Shown here: one piece after another, positions 8,400 to 16,798 of the stretch
Numbering within the stretch: the stretch's first letter is position 1
Layout: every line of letters begins with the position of its first letter
Source of the DNA: Streptomyces griseus
Lineage (GTDB): Bacteria > Bacteroidota > Bacteroidia > Chitinophagales > Chitinophagaceae
Length of the DNA: 31,394 nucleotides
Reading direction: 5' to 3'
NCBI GenBank assembly: GCA_943323705.2
Contig: CALPIT020000002.1
Span: forward strand, 1 to 31,394
The notes under the pieces: model-generated
Told to the model about the DNA's origin: nothing
Databases searched by the model: none
Seen by the model: only the letters and a program-made list of their open reading frames with translations
Program-made: the position numbers and the translations under genes

Positions 8400-9116
8400 T
8401 TGTCTACATCATTCTTCTTACCAACCCGCAAAGGCAGTCAACGAATAAACGACAAAAATACTCGTTCATTTGCAGAATATCCTGGTGGGATTTTTGAATT
8501 GAAATTACGCCAGCTTATTGATTCAACCCAATTTGACGAGATTATTGTGTCAACCAATGACGAAAACTGTTTGCGGATTGCAGCTGATTTGGTAGGTAGC
8601 AATCCATTATTCCGGATTATCCGAAGGCCTGACCAACTTTGCCTCGATACCACTCCATTGAAAGATCTCATATATTATGCAGGTGAAATTTGCACTGCAG
8701 AAGATATACTCTGGGGACATGTTACAACACCTATGGCTATTGCAAAAGATTATGATTTAATTGTACAAACTTTCAGTAATCAAAAATTAGAAGGTTATGA
8801 TTCATTGGTAACAGTTTTGCCAGTGAAAAATTTTTTCATACAACCTTTCACAGGTCATTTTATAAATAGTGTTGATAAAAGCATGCAATGGCCCCGAACA
8901 CAAGATTTGCAAGAGATTTATGAAATCAATCATGTGGCATTTCTCGCACCTCGTGAAATTTATTTACAACATGGGAATCGAATTGGAAAAAGGCCATGGT
9001 ATTATCCAATGTCCAAACTGCGTTCGATTGATATAGATTGGGAAGAAGATTTTTTAATAGCAGAAGCATTATATGAAAAGTTTTACGGAGCAAAAGGTGA
9101 TTCTTTGGGATTTTGA
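8400..9116 (+). CDS. CMP-sugar synthetase-like cytidylyltransferase (NeuA/KdsB-type)
   Basis: A 238-residue nucleotidyltransferase of the acylneuraminate cytidylyltransferase type. The N-terminal nucleotide loop FFLPTRKGSQRINDKNTR keeps the R-x-G-S-x-R-x-x-x-K-N pattern of CMP-NeuAc synthetases, though the usual PARGGSK is altered to PTRKGSQ. Further family features are DEIIVSTNDE, RPDQLCLDTTPLKDLI and the late SIDIDWEEDFLIAE, which matches the usual DIDxxxDF ending. The enzyme would join CTP and a 2-keto sugar acid to give a CMP-sugar. The start is TTG at 8400, two bases after the aldolase stop, and it places the conserved first strand at residue 4. The substrate is unknown; linkage to the aldolase suggests it activates that enzyme's product. 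Confidence 0.85.
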   Translation: MSTSFFLPTRKGSQRINDKNTRSFAEYPGGIFELKLRQLIDSTQFDEIIVSTNDENCLRIAADLVGSNPLFRIIRRPDQLCLDTTPLKDLIYYAGEICTAEDILWGHVTTPMAIAKDYDLIVQTFSNQKLEGYDSLVTVLPVKNFFIQPFTGHFINSVDKSMQWPRTQDLQEIYEINHVAFLAPREIYLQHGNRIGKRPWYYPMSKLRSIDIDWEEDFLIAEALYEKFYGAKGDSLGF

Positions 9117-9702
9117 CGGCGTCATCCTTCATTCGATGTCAATACGAGACAGAGGGTTTGAATATGTACTAAGGGGTTATCCCGAAGAAGCTGTGCTGCA
9201 GTTGATGAAATATCATCGAGAAAATGGGGGGATTTCGCGATATGCGAAATTCAGATATTTTTATGAAAAAATCTTGCATCAAACGGTAAGTGAAGAGCGA
9301 ATAGAAGAACTTTCCGCATCATTTTCAGTTATCATGAGACAACAACTGACAAATCCCAACCTATTGATTCGAGATAGCTTACAATTCATCAAAGAAAACT
9401 TCAGAATAATACGTATGCATATCATTTCAGCTTCTGATGAAGATGAATTAAAATGGATTTGTCGCCAACTAGATATTGATCATTTTTTTCTTTCCATTCA
9501 TGGATCTCCAGAAACAAAATCTAGCCTAATTGAGAAAGTGATGAAAACTTATAAATACCCAATCAAAGGAACAGTGTATATCGGAGATACCATAAATGAT
9601 TTGCAGGCGGCCAATTCCTGTGGTTTGGAGTTTTACGGCTATAATAATATTAACCTCGAAGAACAATGCGACAAGGGAAATTATATTCAATCTTTCTGCT
9701 GA
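9073..9702 (+). CDS. HAD superfamily phosphatase
   Basis: A 209-residue HAD hydrolase with all four motifs: DFDGVIL (nucleophile Asp13 and Asp15), HIISASDED, the lysine in ETKSSLIEK and GDTINDLQAA (171-180). The helical cap lies between motifs I and II. It overlaps the cytidylyltransferase gene by 44 bases if ATG 9073 is used. GTG at 9097 would shorten the overlap to 20 bases and leave only a methionine before ILWDFDG, so 9073 is preferred. In Kdo synthesis a HAD phosphatase (KdsC) removes phosphate before CMP activation. An equivalent step here is a natural reading, but the substrate is not shown by the sequence. Confidence 0.88.
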   Translation: MKSFTEQKVILWDFDGVILHSMSIRDRGFEYVLRGYPEEAVLQLMKYHRENGGISRYAKFRYFYEKILHQTVSEERIEELSASFSVIMRQQLTNPNLLIRDSLQFIKENFRIIRMHIISASDEDELKWICRQLDIDHFFLSIHGSPETKSSLIEKVMKTYKYPIKGTVYIGDTINDLQAANSCGLEFYGYNNINLEEQCDKGNYIQSFC

Positions 9703-10511
9703 TGGGAGCTTTTACAGAATACTTAAAGGAAGTTTATAGTGTGCTAAATGCTTATGGTCACAAAAAAACTTACTTCCATTGGAGAAGCCGCTACGGACGA
9801 CGCTTGCAGCAATATTACAATCGTCATGTTGGTGAAGATTGTTTTATCATAGCCAATGGCCCGTCTCTTAAAAAAACAGATTTAATGAAGTTGAAAAATA
9901 AGCATTGCTTTGCTTTGAATAAGGCCCACCTGATTCGTGAACTTGCACCTATAGAATTTTCTTATCATGTCTGTGTTGATGATATTGTACTCGAACAAAT
10001 TTTGCCACTTTTAGCTGAAAACATAATGGGATGCACATCATTTCTTTCCCTAAACGGTATCCTTAATTGTGGAATGAATCCATTGAATGCTGATCATATA
10101 GAATACTTGTACACAGATGCGCCTTGGTCATTTTATAAAAATTTAAGCTTCCCAATAAGTGAAGGTTATACTGTAACTTATGTGGCTTTACAAATAGCAT
10201 ATTATATGGGTTTTGACAGAGTGTTTTTGGTTGGAGTTGACCACAGCTGGAAAAATGTTAGCAAGGCCAACGATGTGGAAAAACTAGAAGGAGTCGATCA
10301 GAATCATTTTCATCCCGATTATTTTAAAAATTTAAATTGGCATCTGCCGGATTTGGAAGGCAATGAAGCCTCCTATGCCTTGGCCCGCCATCAGTTCCAT
10401 GCTAGCAATCGTCAGGTACTGGATGCAACGATTGGTGGAAAACTACAGGTCTTCCCAAAAATCAGTTTTGAAGAAGCTGTAAAAATCTGTCGTAATCGTC
10501 AAAATATTTAA
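9702..10511 (+). CDS. DUF115/GT42-like putative CMP-sugar transferase
   Basis: A 269-residue protein. FIIANGPSLKKTDL begins at residue 48, and EGYTVTYVALQIAYYMGFDR at 154 leads into VFLVGVDHSW (174-183). These match in kind and order the nucleotide-binding loop and following helix/strand of DUF115 proteins and of GT42 sialyltransferases such as CstII (NGPSLK, then a helix, then a strand ending G-x-D). DUF115 includes the Maf proteins linked to transfer of pseudaminic acid from its CMP form. I therefore read it as the transferase for the CMP-sugar made by the three preceding genes; this is inference. ATG 9702 overlaps the HAD stop by one base (TGATG) and is preferred over ATG 9666, which adds 12 residues inside the HAD gene. 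Confidence 0.75.
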   Translation: MGAFTEYLKEVYSVLNAYGHKKTYFHWRSRYGRRLQQYYNRHVGEDCFIIANGPSLKKTDLMKLKNKHCFALNKAHLIRELAPIEFSYHVCVDDIVLEQILPLLAENIMGCTSFLSLNGILNCGMNPLNADHIEYLYTDAPWSFYKNLSFPISEGYTVTYVALQIAYYMGFDRVFLVGVDHSWKNVSKANDVEKLEGVDQNHFHPDYFKNLNWHLPDLEGNEASYALARHQFHASNRQVLDATIGGKLQVFPKISFEEAVKICRNRQNI

Positions 10512-10522
10512 ATTATTCAGAT

Positions 10523-11416
10523 ATGCATTATCCTAAAATTTCTATCGTAACACCAAGCTTTAACCAGGGACATTTTCTGGAAGAAACTATTCGAAGTGTT
10601 CTGGATCAAGGTTATCCCAACTTAGAGTATATTATAATAGATGGAGGAAGTAAAGATCAATCAATATCTATTATTCGTAAATATTCCGATCAAATTAAGT
10701 ACTGGGAATCGAAACTTGACAAGGGACAGTCTGATGCTATAATCAAAGGGATGCAATATTGTACTGGGGATATTTTTAATTGGCTGAACAGTGATGATTA
10801 TTTAGAACCTGGTGCACTGTTCAAAATTGCTGAAGCATTCTCATCTGAGCAAACAGGAATGGTGGCTGGGATGGTACGTACTTTCAATAATTCGGAACAA
10901 AGTTTCATACAGAATCAAAAACTTAGTGCACCCGGATTGATGCGATGGTATCCAGGAGTTCAGTTTGTGCAGCCCGGTGTGTGGTTGCGCAGAAAACATG
11001 TCTTAGCCTGCGGATCGATTGATCCCACTTTTCATTACAGCTTCGATTGGGATTTATACATTCGATATCTCAATTTATTTCCTGTTGTAAAAGAAATCCC
11101 CAATCTTTTGGTCCATTTCAGATTGCATTCTGATTCGAAGACTTGTACCGTACAGGAAAAATTTCAGAAAGAGGAAGCTTTGATAATACGTAAAATTTTC
11201 ACAATTCCTCAATTTTCTTCATTACATCCTCATTGTCAATATAAAATGCAGAAAGAAGATTGGACCAAACTTTTAAAAGAATTGTCTCATAGTAAACAAA
11301 GTTTTCCAGTTAAACTTTTATTAGTCATGGCAAATCTTTTGAAGTATTCGAAAGTTAGCTTTAGCAGGCAAACTCTTGGGGCGATCCGCTCATTCTGGCT
11401 GCATAAAAAAATGTAA
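10523..11416 (+). CDS. GT2 family glycosyltransferase
   Basis: A 297-residue GT-A enzyme. ISIVTPSFNQGHFLEETIRS is the classic GT2 opening. It is followed by YIIIDGGSKDQS, the DKGQSDAI segment that marks the WcaA-like subgroup, and the metal-binding NSDD at 89-92. The region around residues 150-180 (FVQPGVWLRRKHV...FDWDLYIRY) is the usual acceptor-side block. It starts 11 bases after the putative CMP-sugar transferase gene and is followed after 3 bases by a GT4 gene. Sugar specificity cannot be determined by eye. Confidence 0.92.
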   Translation: MHYPKISIVTPSFNQGHFLEETIRSVLDQGYPNLEYIIIDGGSKDQSISIIRKYSDQIKYWESKLDKGQSDAIIKGMQYCTGDIFNWLNSDDYLEPGALFKIAEAFSSEQTGMVAGMVRTFNNSEQSFIQNQKLSAPGLMRWYPGVQFVQPGVWLRRKHVLACGSIDPTFHYSFDWDLYIRYLNLFPVVKEIPNLLVHFRLHSDSKTCTVQEKFQKEEALIIRKIFTIPQFSSLHPHCQYKMQKEDWTKLLKELSHSKQSFPVKLLLVMANLLKYSKVSFSRQTLGAIRSFWLHKKM

Positions 11417-11419
11417 TAA

Positions 11420-12541
11420 TTGCCACTAAAACCCACCATATGGCTGTCTCACGAATGCAATATTAGCGGAGCAAATCTTTGTTTGCTTGAATGGATGCAG
11501 ATTGTTTATGAAAATGGGGGGCAGCAGTGGCTTGTTGTACCCGCAGAAGGTTCCATGGCAATTGCCGCCCGCGAGGCAGGACACGAAGTTTATGTAATTC
11601 CATTTTATGGTTGGATAAGGGCTATTGGACAGCCATTCTTCGATCGTCGTTTCATTCGGCGGCAAATTCGTAACAGCATAGCAGTCTTTCAACTGATAAA
11701 ACTTGTAAGAAAAAAAAAAGCTTCGATTATTTTCAGCAACACTTCTGTAATTAATATAGGTGCTTGGGCAGGTTTATTTTTAAAAGCCCGCCACCTCTGG
11801 TATGTGCATGAAATGGGTAAAGAAGATTTCGGCTTTCGGATGCCCTTTGGTAAATTCAGTTATCGATTTATGCGTTTTACAAGTTATTGCATTCTGACCA
11901 ATTCTCTTCATCTGCAAAAGAGATACGTCAATCTTACTGGAAATCATAGTGTAAAAATTATACGTAATCCAGTATTGATTAAACCGATACCGTCAGAAGT
12001 GGTTTGGCAGGATGGAAAACCTTTCAAATTACTTTTATTAGGACAGATTCGAGCCTCTAAAGGTCATCTTGTTGCAGTTGAAGCAATAGTGAATTTAATT
12101 GGGGCAGGGGTACGAGTTAGTTTATCAATTATTGGTAATAACGAAGATAAGTTATTTCTAAACGAGCTGAAAAAATCAATAGAATCGAAGCAGTTGACAG
12201 ATGCTATCAAATTTGAACCATATCAATCAGCTGCATTAGCGTTCAGCCGCCATCATGTGATGCTCATGACCTCTTATTGCGAAGCTTTTGGAAGAGTTAC
12301 TTTGGAGGCAATGAAAGCCGGGATTCCTGTAGTTGGGGCAAATAGTTGTGGTACATCTGAAATAATTACACATTTACAAAATGGTTATTTATTTGAACCT
12401 GGAAATGCAATTGATTTGGCAGCAAAAATTCAAATAGTTGCAAATCAACCCGCTTTGCGTGAGAAAATCATAAAAAATGCAAAAAAAACAGCCGAAGAGT
12501 TTACTAATAGTCTGTCACTGCTTCAAATATTAAAAAATTAA
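11420..12541 (+). CDS. GT4 family glycosyltransferase
   Basis: A 373-residue GT-B fold glycosyltransferase. The N-terminus TIWLSHECNISGANLCLLEW has the small-residue turn typical of the acceptor domain. The donor domain starts near PFKLLLLGQIRASKGH and has the EX7E motif at E288/E296 (CEAFGRVTLEAM), followed by GIPVVGANSCGTSEI. The start is TTG at 11420, four bases after the previous stop; no in-frame ATG exists before the conserved first strand. A run of ten A at 11710-11719, within the Lys codons near residues 98-100, is a possible slippage site. The stop is followed two bases later by the next GT2 start. Confidence 0.9.
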   Translation: MPLKPTIWLSHECNISGANLCLLEWMQIVYENGGQQWLVVPAEGSMAIAAREAGHEVYVIPFYGWIRAIGQPFFDRRFIRRQIRNSIAVFQLIKLVRKKKASIIFSNTSVINIGAWAGLFLKARHLWYVHEMGKEDFGFRMPFGKFSYRFMRFTSYCILTNSLHLQKRYVNLTGNHSVKIIRNPVLIKPIPSEVVWQDGKPFKLLLLGQIRASKGHLVAVEAIVNLIGAGVRVSLSIIGNNEDKLFLNELKKSIESKQLTDAIKFEPYQSAALAFSRHHVMLMTSYCEAFGRVTLEAMKAGIPVVGANSCGTSEIITHLQNGYLFEPGNAIDLAAKIQIVANQPALREKIIKNAKKTAEEFTNSLSLLQILKN

Positions 12542-12543
12542 AT

Positions 12544-13479
12544 ATGGTAAGTAAACCTCTTTTTACGATTGTTACAGTATCTTATAATTCAGAAAAATGG
12601 ATTGCTCAGGCTATTGAAAGCGTATTGTCTTCCAGCTTCCGTGATTATGAATATATTATCGCTGATGACTGTTCAACAGATAAAAGCTGGGAGATTATAT
12701 GCAAGTATGATCATCCTCAGATTCGCAATTTTCGTAATGAGAATAACATCGGCGAATATTTTAATCGAAATAAGGCATTGGAGGCCGCCAGAGGAAAATA
12801 TCTTTTGTTTGTCGACGGAGATGACATTTTGTATATACATGCTTTGCGTAATTTGAGTGAATATATAGAGGCATTTCCTCAAGCGGGAATGATATGGGGA
12901 GTATCCCCATTTCATGTTGATTTCGCAGTCATGCCCTTTCTCTTATACCCCGAGATGTTGATGCGTTTGGTTTATGAAACAACTCGACCTTTTGCAAACA
13001 TTGGTTTTTCCGAAACAATTTTCAAAGTTCAAGATTTGAGATCTTCAGGAGGATTACCCACCAGATTCTCTACAGGTGACACCTACATCAAAAAACGGAT
13101 GGGTAGTACATATCCAGTGTTGTTTGTTCCTATGGGTTTTGTTTTCTGGCGGCATTCAACTTTTCAAGCTAGTAAGATGGTTAGTATGAATCATAAAGGG
13201 TTTATAGAATCTTTTAAAATTGATTTAGAGATCTTGCATGATGTACCTCTATCTCATCGTGAAGAACTTATAAAAAAAGTGAAAGGCTCTTTTTTGCGAC
13301 GATTGATAGGGCATACATTAAAAAAGGGAAAATTGCTTGAATTTCTCAGATTATTTCACAAATCTGGATTGCAATGGACAGATTTTAAAAACTTGTTTAA
13401 AACCTTTTCATCTGATTATTCGCCTGTGACCGACTGTTCATTTCCACTCTACAACGATTTTAATTTTAAACCTAAATAA
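12544..13479 (+). CDS. GT2 family glycosyltransferase
   Basis: A 311-residue GT-A glycosyltransferase. It opens FTIVTVSYNSEKWIAQAI, continues with YIIADDCSTDKSWEI, and has the DXD-type motif VDGDD at 90-94. The C-terminal third is less conserved and rich in basic residues (KKVKGSFLRRLIGHTLKKGK), which may help membrane association in the absence of a clear helix. It is packed two bases after the previous glycosyltransferase and 9 bases before a methyltransferase gene, within one transcript. Donor and acceptor are unknown. Confidence 0.91.
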   Translation: MVSKPLFTIVTVSYNSEKWIAQAIESVLSSSFRDYEYIIADDCSTDKSWEIICKYDHPQIRNFRNENNIGEYFNRNKALEAARGKYLLFVDGDDILYIHALRNLSEYIEAFPQAGMIWGVSPFHVDFAVMPFLLYPEMLMRLVYETTRPFANIGFSETIFKVQDLRSSGGLPTRFSTGDTYIKKRMGSTYPVLFVPMGFVFWRHSTFQASKMVSMNHKGFIESFKIDLEILHDVPLSHREELIKKVKGSFLRRLIGHTLKKGKLLEFLRLFHKSGLQWTDFKNLFKTFSSDYSPVTDCSFPLYNDFNFKPK

Positions 13480-13488
13480 CTCCCATGT

Positions 13489-14226
13489 ATGTTAAGTAAA
13501 ATCTATCACGCATTAACCGCTCGAATTACCTTCCACAAGGTGAATTATTACCTGCGCAATATGCAGAAAGCAGGAATCGAATGGAAAAAAGTAGAAGGTA
13601 TATGGCTTCCTATTTGGGATGAGATTGGATATGACACTTTGCGTTGGATAGTTAATGGCACTTATGAGATTGGTGAAATATCAATATTGAAGAAAAGATT
13701 GTCGTCCGCTGATATTGTGTTAGAAATTGGAACTGGCTTGGGTTTTTTATCAACTTATTGTGCATTGAAAAATGGTAATAATCAAATATATACATACGAG
13801 GCGAATCCAGACAATGTTGTAATCGCACAAAAGGTATTTAATAAAAATAAGGTGCAACCGGTTATGTTCAACCAAATTTTAGGAGAGACCAATGGAGTTA
13901 TAAAATTTTTTGTAAATGATATCAGCAAACTTGCATCTTCCATATTTAAAGATACTGGGCATGAGAAATTAATAGAACAAGTTTCAATCAATAATGTAAT
14001 ACACAAGCTAAAGCCCACCTACCTAATAATGGACATAGAAGGAGCCGAATATGATATTTTCCGTATTATAGATTTCCAATCAATCAAAAAAATTCAGTTT
14101 GAATTACATCCTCAATTGATTGGGAAAGAAAAAACAAATATTATTTTCAAAATACTAGAGAAAGCGGGATTTCTCCAGGATACTGAAATTTCCTTACATC
14201 CAAATTACTTTTTCAGTAAACAATGA
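13489..14226 (+). CDS. FkbM family SAM-dependent methyltransferase (second of three)
   Basis: A 245-residue class I methyltransferase. The SAM loop is VLEIGTGLGF (77-86), rather than the DxGANxG seen in the other two FkbM genes here. YTYEANPDN supplies the acidic ribose contact, and LIMDIEGAEYDIF is the FkbM hallmark. The protein is shorter at the N-terminus than its relatives in this window. It ends overlapping the following GT4 gene by four bases (ATGA), so the two are probably made together. It may methylate the residue added by a neighbouring glycosyltransferase (inference). Confidence 0.87.
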   Translation: MLSKIYHALTARITFHKVNYYLRNMQKAGIEWKKVEGIWLPIWDEIGYDTLRWIVNGTYEIGEISILKKRLSSADIVLEIGTGLGFLSTYCALKNGNNQIYTYEANPDNVVIAQKVFNKNKVQPVMFNQILGETNGVIKFFVNDISKLASSIFKDTGHEKLIEQVSINNVIHKLKPTYLIMDIEGAEYDIFRIIDFQSIKKIQFELHPQLIGKEKTNIIFKILEKAGFLQDTEISLHPNYFFSKQ

Positions 14227-15542
14227 CTAAAAAAGTAATACAAGTTTTAAATCATTTCTTGCCATATCAAACAGCAGGAACAGAAGTGTATACTTGGGCC
14301 CTTAGTCGTTCTTTACAAAAGCTTGGATGGACTGTAGTTGTAGTCGTTCCGAATTTTGGTAATGAGGAATCGGATGAATATGAATATGATGGCATTCGCG
14401 TAATCAGATATCCCGAAAATAGCGGAGAGACACGAGAGATCATTCAGGGTAAAAAGGCACCAATCGGTCTAAGATTTTTCCAGGATATTCTTCAAAATGA
14501 GAAGCCCGAAATAGTGCATTTTCATGAATTTGTTCATGGAAGTGGAATTGGGATTCGTCATGTACAATCTGCGAAAAAAATGGGGGCTAAAGTAATGATG
14601 ACTTTTCACCTGGCAAACTATACTTGTGAAACAGGTACTTTAGTTTATAAGGGTCAAACACTTTGTGATGGTTTGATTAGGGGTTTTAGATGTGCAGTTT
14701 GTAGCCTGCATGATAAGGGGGTAGGTAAAATGTCATTTTTATTTGCAGGGGCATCTCTGTTTTTTAAAAAATTTAATGTAGAACCCATTTCATGGAACAA
14801 TCGTTTGGGAACTGCTTTGTCAGGTGTTCAGCAAATAGAAAGATTGAAACTTGAAATTGATATCTTATTTCAAAATTGTGATTATTTAGTAAGCCTTACA
14901 GATTGGTACAGAGAAATATTGATAAAAAATAACGCTCCCAAACACAAAATTCATTTAATAAGGCAAGCTTTACCTTTTGAAAAATCAACTAAAAACATTG
15001 CTCAACCAAAAGATGGTGTATTAAAACTGATGTTCCTTGGAAGAATCAGTTCATTTAAAGGGGTACACACTTTAATTGATGCAGTCATGCAGTTAGATGC
15101 TCAGCTGGTTTCATTGGATATTTATGGTCAAGAAACAGAGAAGGATTATGTATTTGCTTTAAAAGAAAAAAGTAAGTTATGTAAGAATATACATTGGAGA
15201 GGTTTGCTTCAGCAAAATGAAGTTATTACTGAAATGCAAAAGCATGATGTACTTTGTTTATGCAGCACATTTTCTGAAATGAGTCCTTTAGTTATACAAG
15301 AGGCTTTTGAGGCCAGAATTCCGGTTATTGCAAGTGATGTATATGGAAATAGAGAGCAAATCAGACCCGGAACTAACGGTTTGTTATTTAAATTTCGCGA
15401 TGTCACATCTTTGCGCGATCAAATTTTTAAACTTATCCTGCAGCCGGATCTTTTATTACACATGCAAAACAATATCTTGCCACCTGATACTTTTGACTGT
15501 ATTGCAGAACAATATGATAACTTATATTGCAATAAGACCTAA
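14223..15542 (+). CDS. GT4 family glycosyltransferase with four-cysteine motif
   Basis: A 439-residue GT-B enzyme. The N-terminal domain begins VIQVLNHFLPYQTAGTEVYT, with the usual glycine turn. The donor domain starts at LKLMFLGRISSFKGVHTLID, and the EX7E motif is E352/E360 (SEMSPLVIQEAFEA). Between the domains lie four cysteines, C135, C148, C157 and C160, with a CxxC at the end. A similar four-cysteine pattern occurs in a subset of GT4 enzymes and may bind zinc or stabilise a loop. The start ATG overlaps the methyltransferase stop. The next gene starts 3 bases after this stop. Confidence 0.91.
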   Translation: MTKKVIQVLNHFLPYQTAGTEVYTWALSRSLQKLGWTVVVVVPNFGNEESDEYEYDGIRVIRYPENSGETREIIQGKKAPIGLRFFQDILQNEKPEIVHFHEFVHGSGIGIRHVQSAKKMGAKVMMTFHLANYTCETGTLVYKGQTLCDGLIRGFRCAVCSLHDKGVGKMSFLFAGASLFFKKFNVEPISWNNRLGTALSGVQQIERLKLEIDILFQNCDYLVSLTDWYREILIKNNAPKHKIHLIRQALPFEKSTKNIAQPKDGVLKLMFLGRISSFKGVHTLIDAVMQLDAQLVSLDIYGQETEKDYVFALKEKSKLCKNIHWRGLLQQNEVITEMQKHDVLCLCSTFSEMSPLVIQEAFEARIPVIASDVYGNREQIRPGTNGLLFKFRDVTSLRDQIFKLILQPDLLLHMQNNILPPDTFDCIAEQYDNLYCNKT

Positions 15543-15544
15543 TC

Positions 15545-16798
15545 ATGATGCTGTTGAAAAGAAATGATAGATTTGAAAATAAAGTAGCATCTAATAAAAA
15601 GAAGATACTATTTATCACCACCTTGAATCTTGCCAGTAACCCAAGATTGGTTAAGGAAATTCGATTGGCTAAAGATTTGAAAATCACGGCTACTGTTATT
15701 TGTTTCAGGTTTAATAATTGGAGCCATGAATTAAATGATAGTTTGTTGAAAGAATTTAAAGACTTAAAAATCATTCAAATCGATGCCGAAAGAAGATCCT
15801 TCTTTTCATGGATATTCAGTGTTGTATCAGAAAAGATTTTTCGAACAATAAGTAAATGGATTTCATTGCCTTTATCTTGGCACGCTACAGCAATAACCCG
15901 AAGAAGCCAATTGTTGGTTAAAGCATTGAAAGAAGTTAATGATACTGATTTTGTAATTGGGCATAATCCCGGAGCCATTTATCCGGCTTATAAGGCGGCT
16001 CAACAATTTAACTGCAAATCTGGTTTTGATGTAGAAGATTATCATCCAGGAGAAGGGAATGATCAACACTTGCAGAGAATAACATTATCATTAATGAAGA
16101 CATTATTGCCGAAATTTAATTATGTTTCTTTTGCTTCGAATGCTATTTTCAATGAATGCAAAATTCAAATTAACAACTTTAATATGCAATCAACTTTAGT
16201 TGTAAATAATTCTTTTTCTAAGGATGAATTTATTGAGCCTAAAAAAGTAAGTAATGAAAAATTACAAATAGTTTGGTTTTCGCAAAATATAAATTTAGGA
16301 CGAGGACTTGAAAAATTAATTCCAATTTTGGATAGGTATTCAGATAAATTGAACCTGACATTATTTGGAAATTGTAATGACAACTTTAAAAAAGAATTTA
16401 TAGATTGCAAAAATGGAATTCATTATGGCGGTATATTACCACAGGAACTTTTGCATGAAAAACTATCCAATTTTGATGTGGGTTTAGCCGTTGAAGATGT
16501 TGAAACTGATAAAAATAGGGATATATGTTTAACAAATAAGATATGGGCTTATTTTCAGTCTGGATTATATATAATTGCAACTGATACAACTGCTCAAAAA
16601 GAATTTTTATTAAAAAATAGTTTACATGGAGTCTGTTATCAAAATATAGATAAATTTGAGAGTATCTTAATGGATTTAACTCGAGATATTGTTTTATTAA
16701 GAAAAAGCAAAAAAATAAGATTTGAAAATGCCCAAAAAAACAATTGGGAAAATGAGTCTTTGAAAATAGTAGAGGTTTGGAAAAAAAATATTCATTGA
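15545..16798 (+). CDS. Glycosyltransferase, GT-B fold (GT4-like)
   Basis: A 417-residue protein with a GT-B layout. ILFITTLNLASNPRLVKEIR is a common start of GT4-like enzymes in Bacteroidota glycan loci. DFVIGHNPGAIYPAYKAAQ and GFDVEDYHPGEGND lie at the acceptor side. The donor domain begins LQIVWFSQNINLGRGLEKLI, ending with NKIWAYFQSGLYIIATDT. No clear EX7E motif is seen, so family assignment is less firm than for its neighbours. ATG 15545 and ATG 15548 are both possible starts. The TGA stop overlaps the TTG start of the next gene. Confidence 0.82.
   Translation: MMLLKRNDRFENKVASNKKKILFITTLNLASNPRLVKEIRLAKDLKITATVICFRFNNWSHELNDSLLKEFKDLKIIQIDAERRSFFSWIFSVVSEKIFRTISKWISLPLSWHATAITRRSQLLVKALKEVNDTDFVIGHNPGAIYPAYKAAQQFNCKSGFDVEDYHPGEGNDQHLQRITLSLMKTLLPKFNYVSFASNAIFNECKIQINNFNMQSTLVVNNSFSKDEFIEPKKVSNEKLQIVWFSQNINLGRGLEKLIPILDRYSDKLNLTLFGNCNDNFKKEFIDCKNGIHYGGILPQELLHEKLSNFDVGLAVEDVETDKNRDICLTNKIWAYFQSGLYIIATDTTAQKEFLLKNSLHGVCYQNIDKFESILMDLTRDIVLLRKSKKIRFENAQKNNWENESLKIVEVWKKNIH

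Noticed and set aside
9666..9701. Upstream ATG giving 12 more residues to the DUF115-like protein
   Set aside because: The extension lies inside the HAD gene, and ATG 9702 forms a typical TGATG stop-start junction; proteomics could still overturn this.
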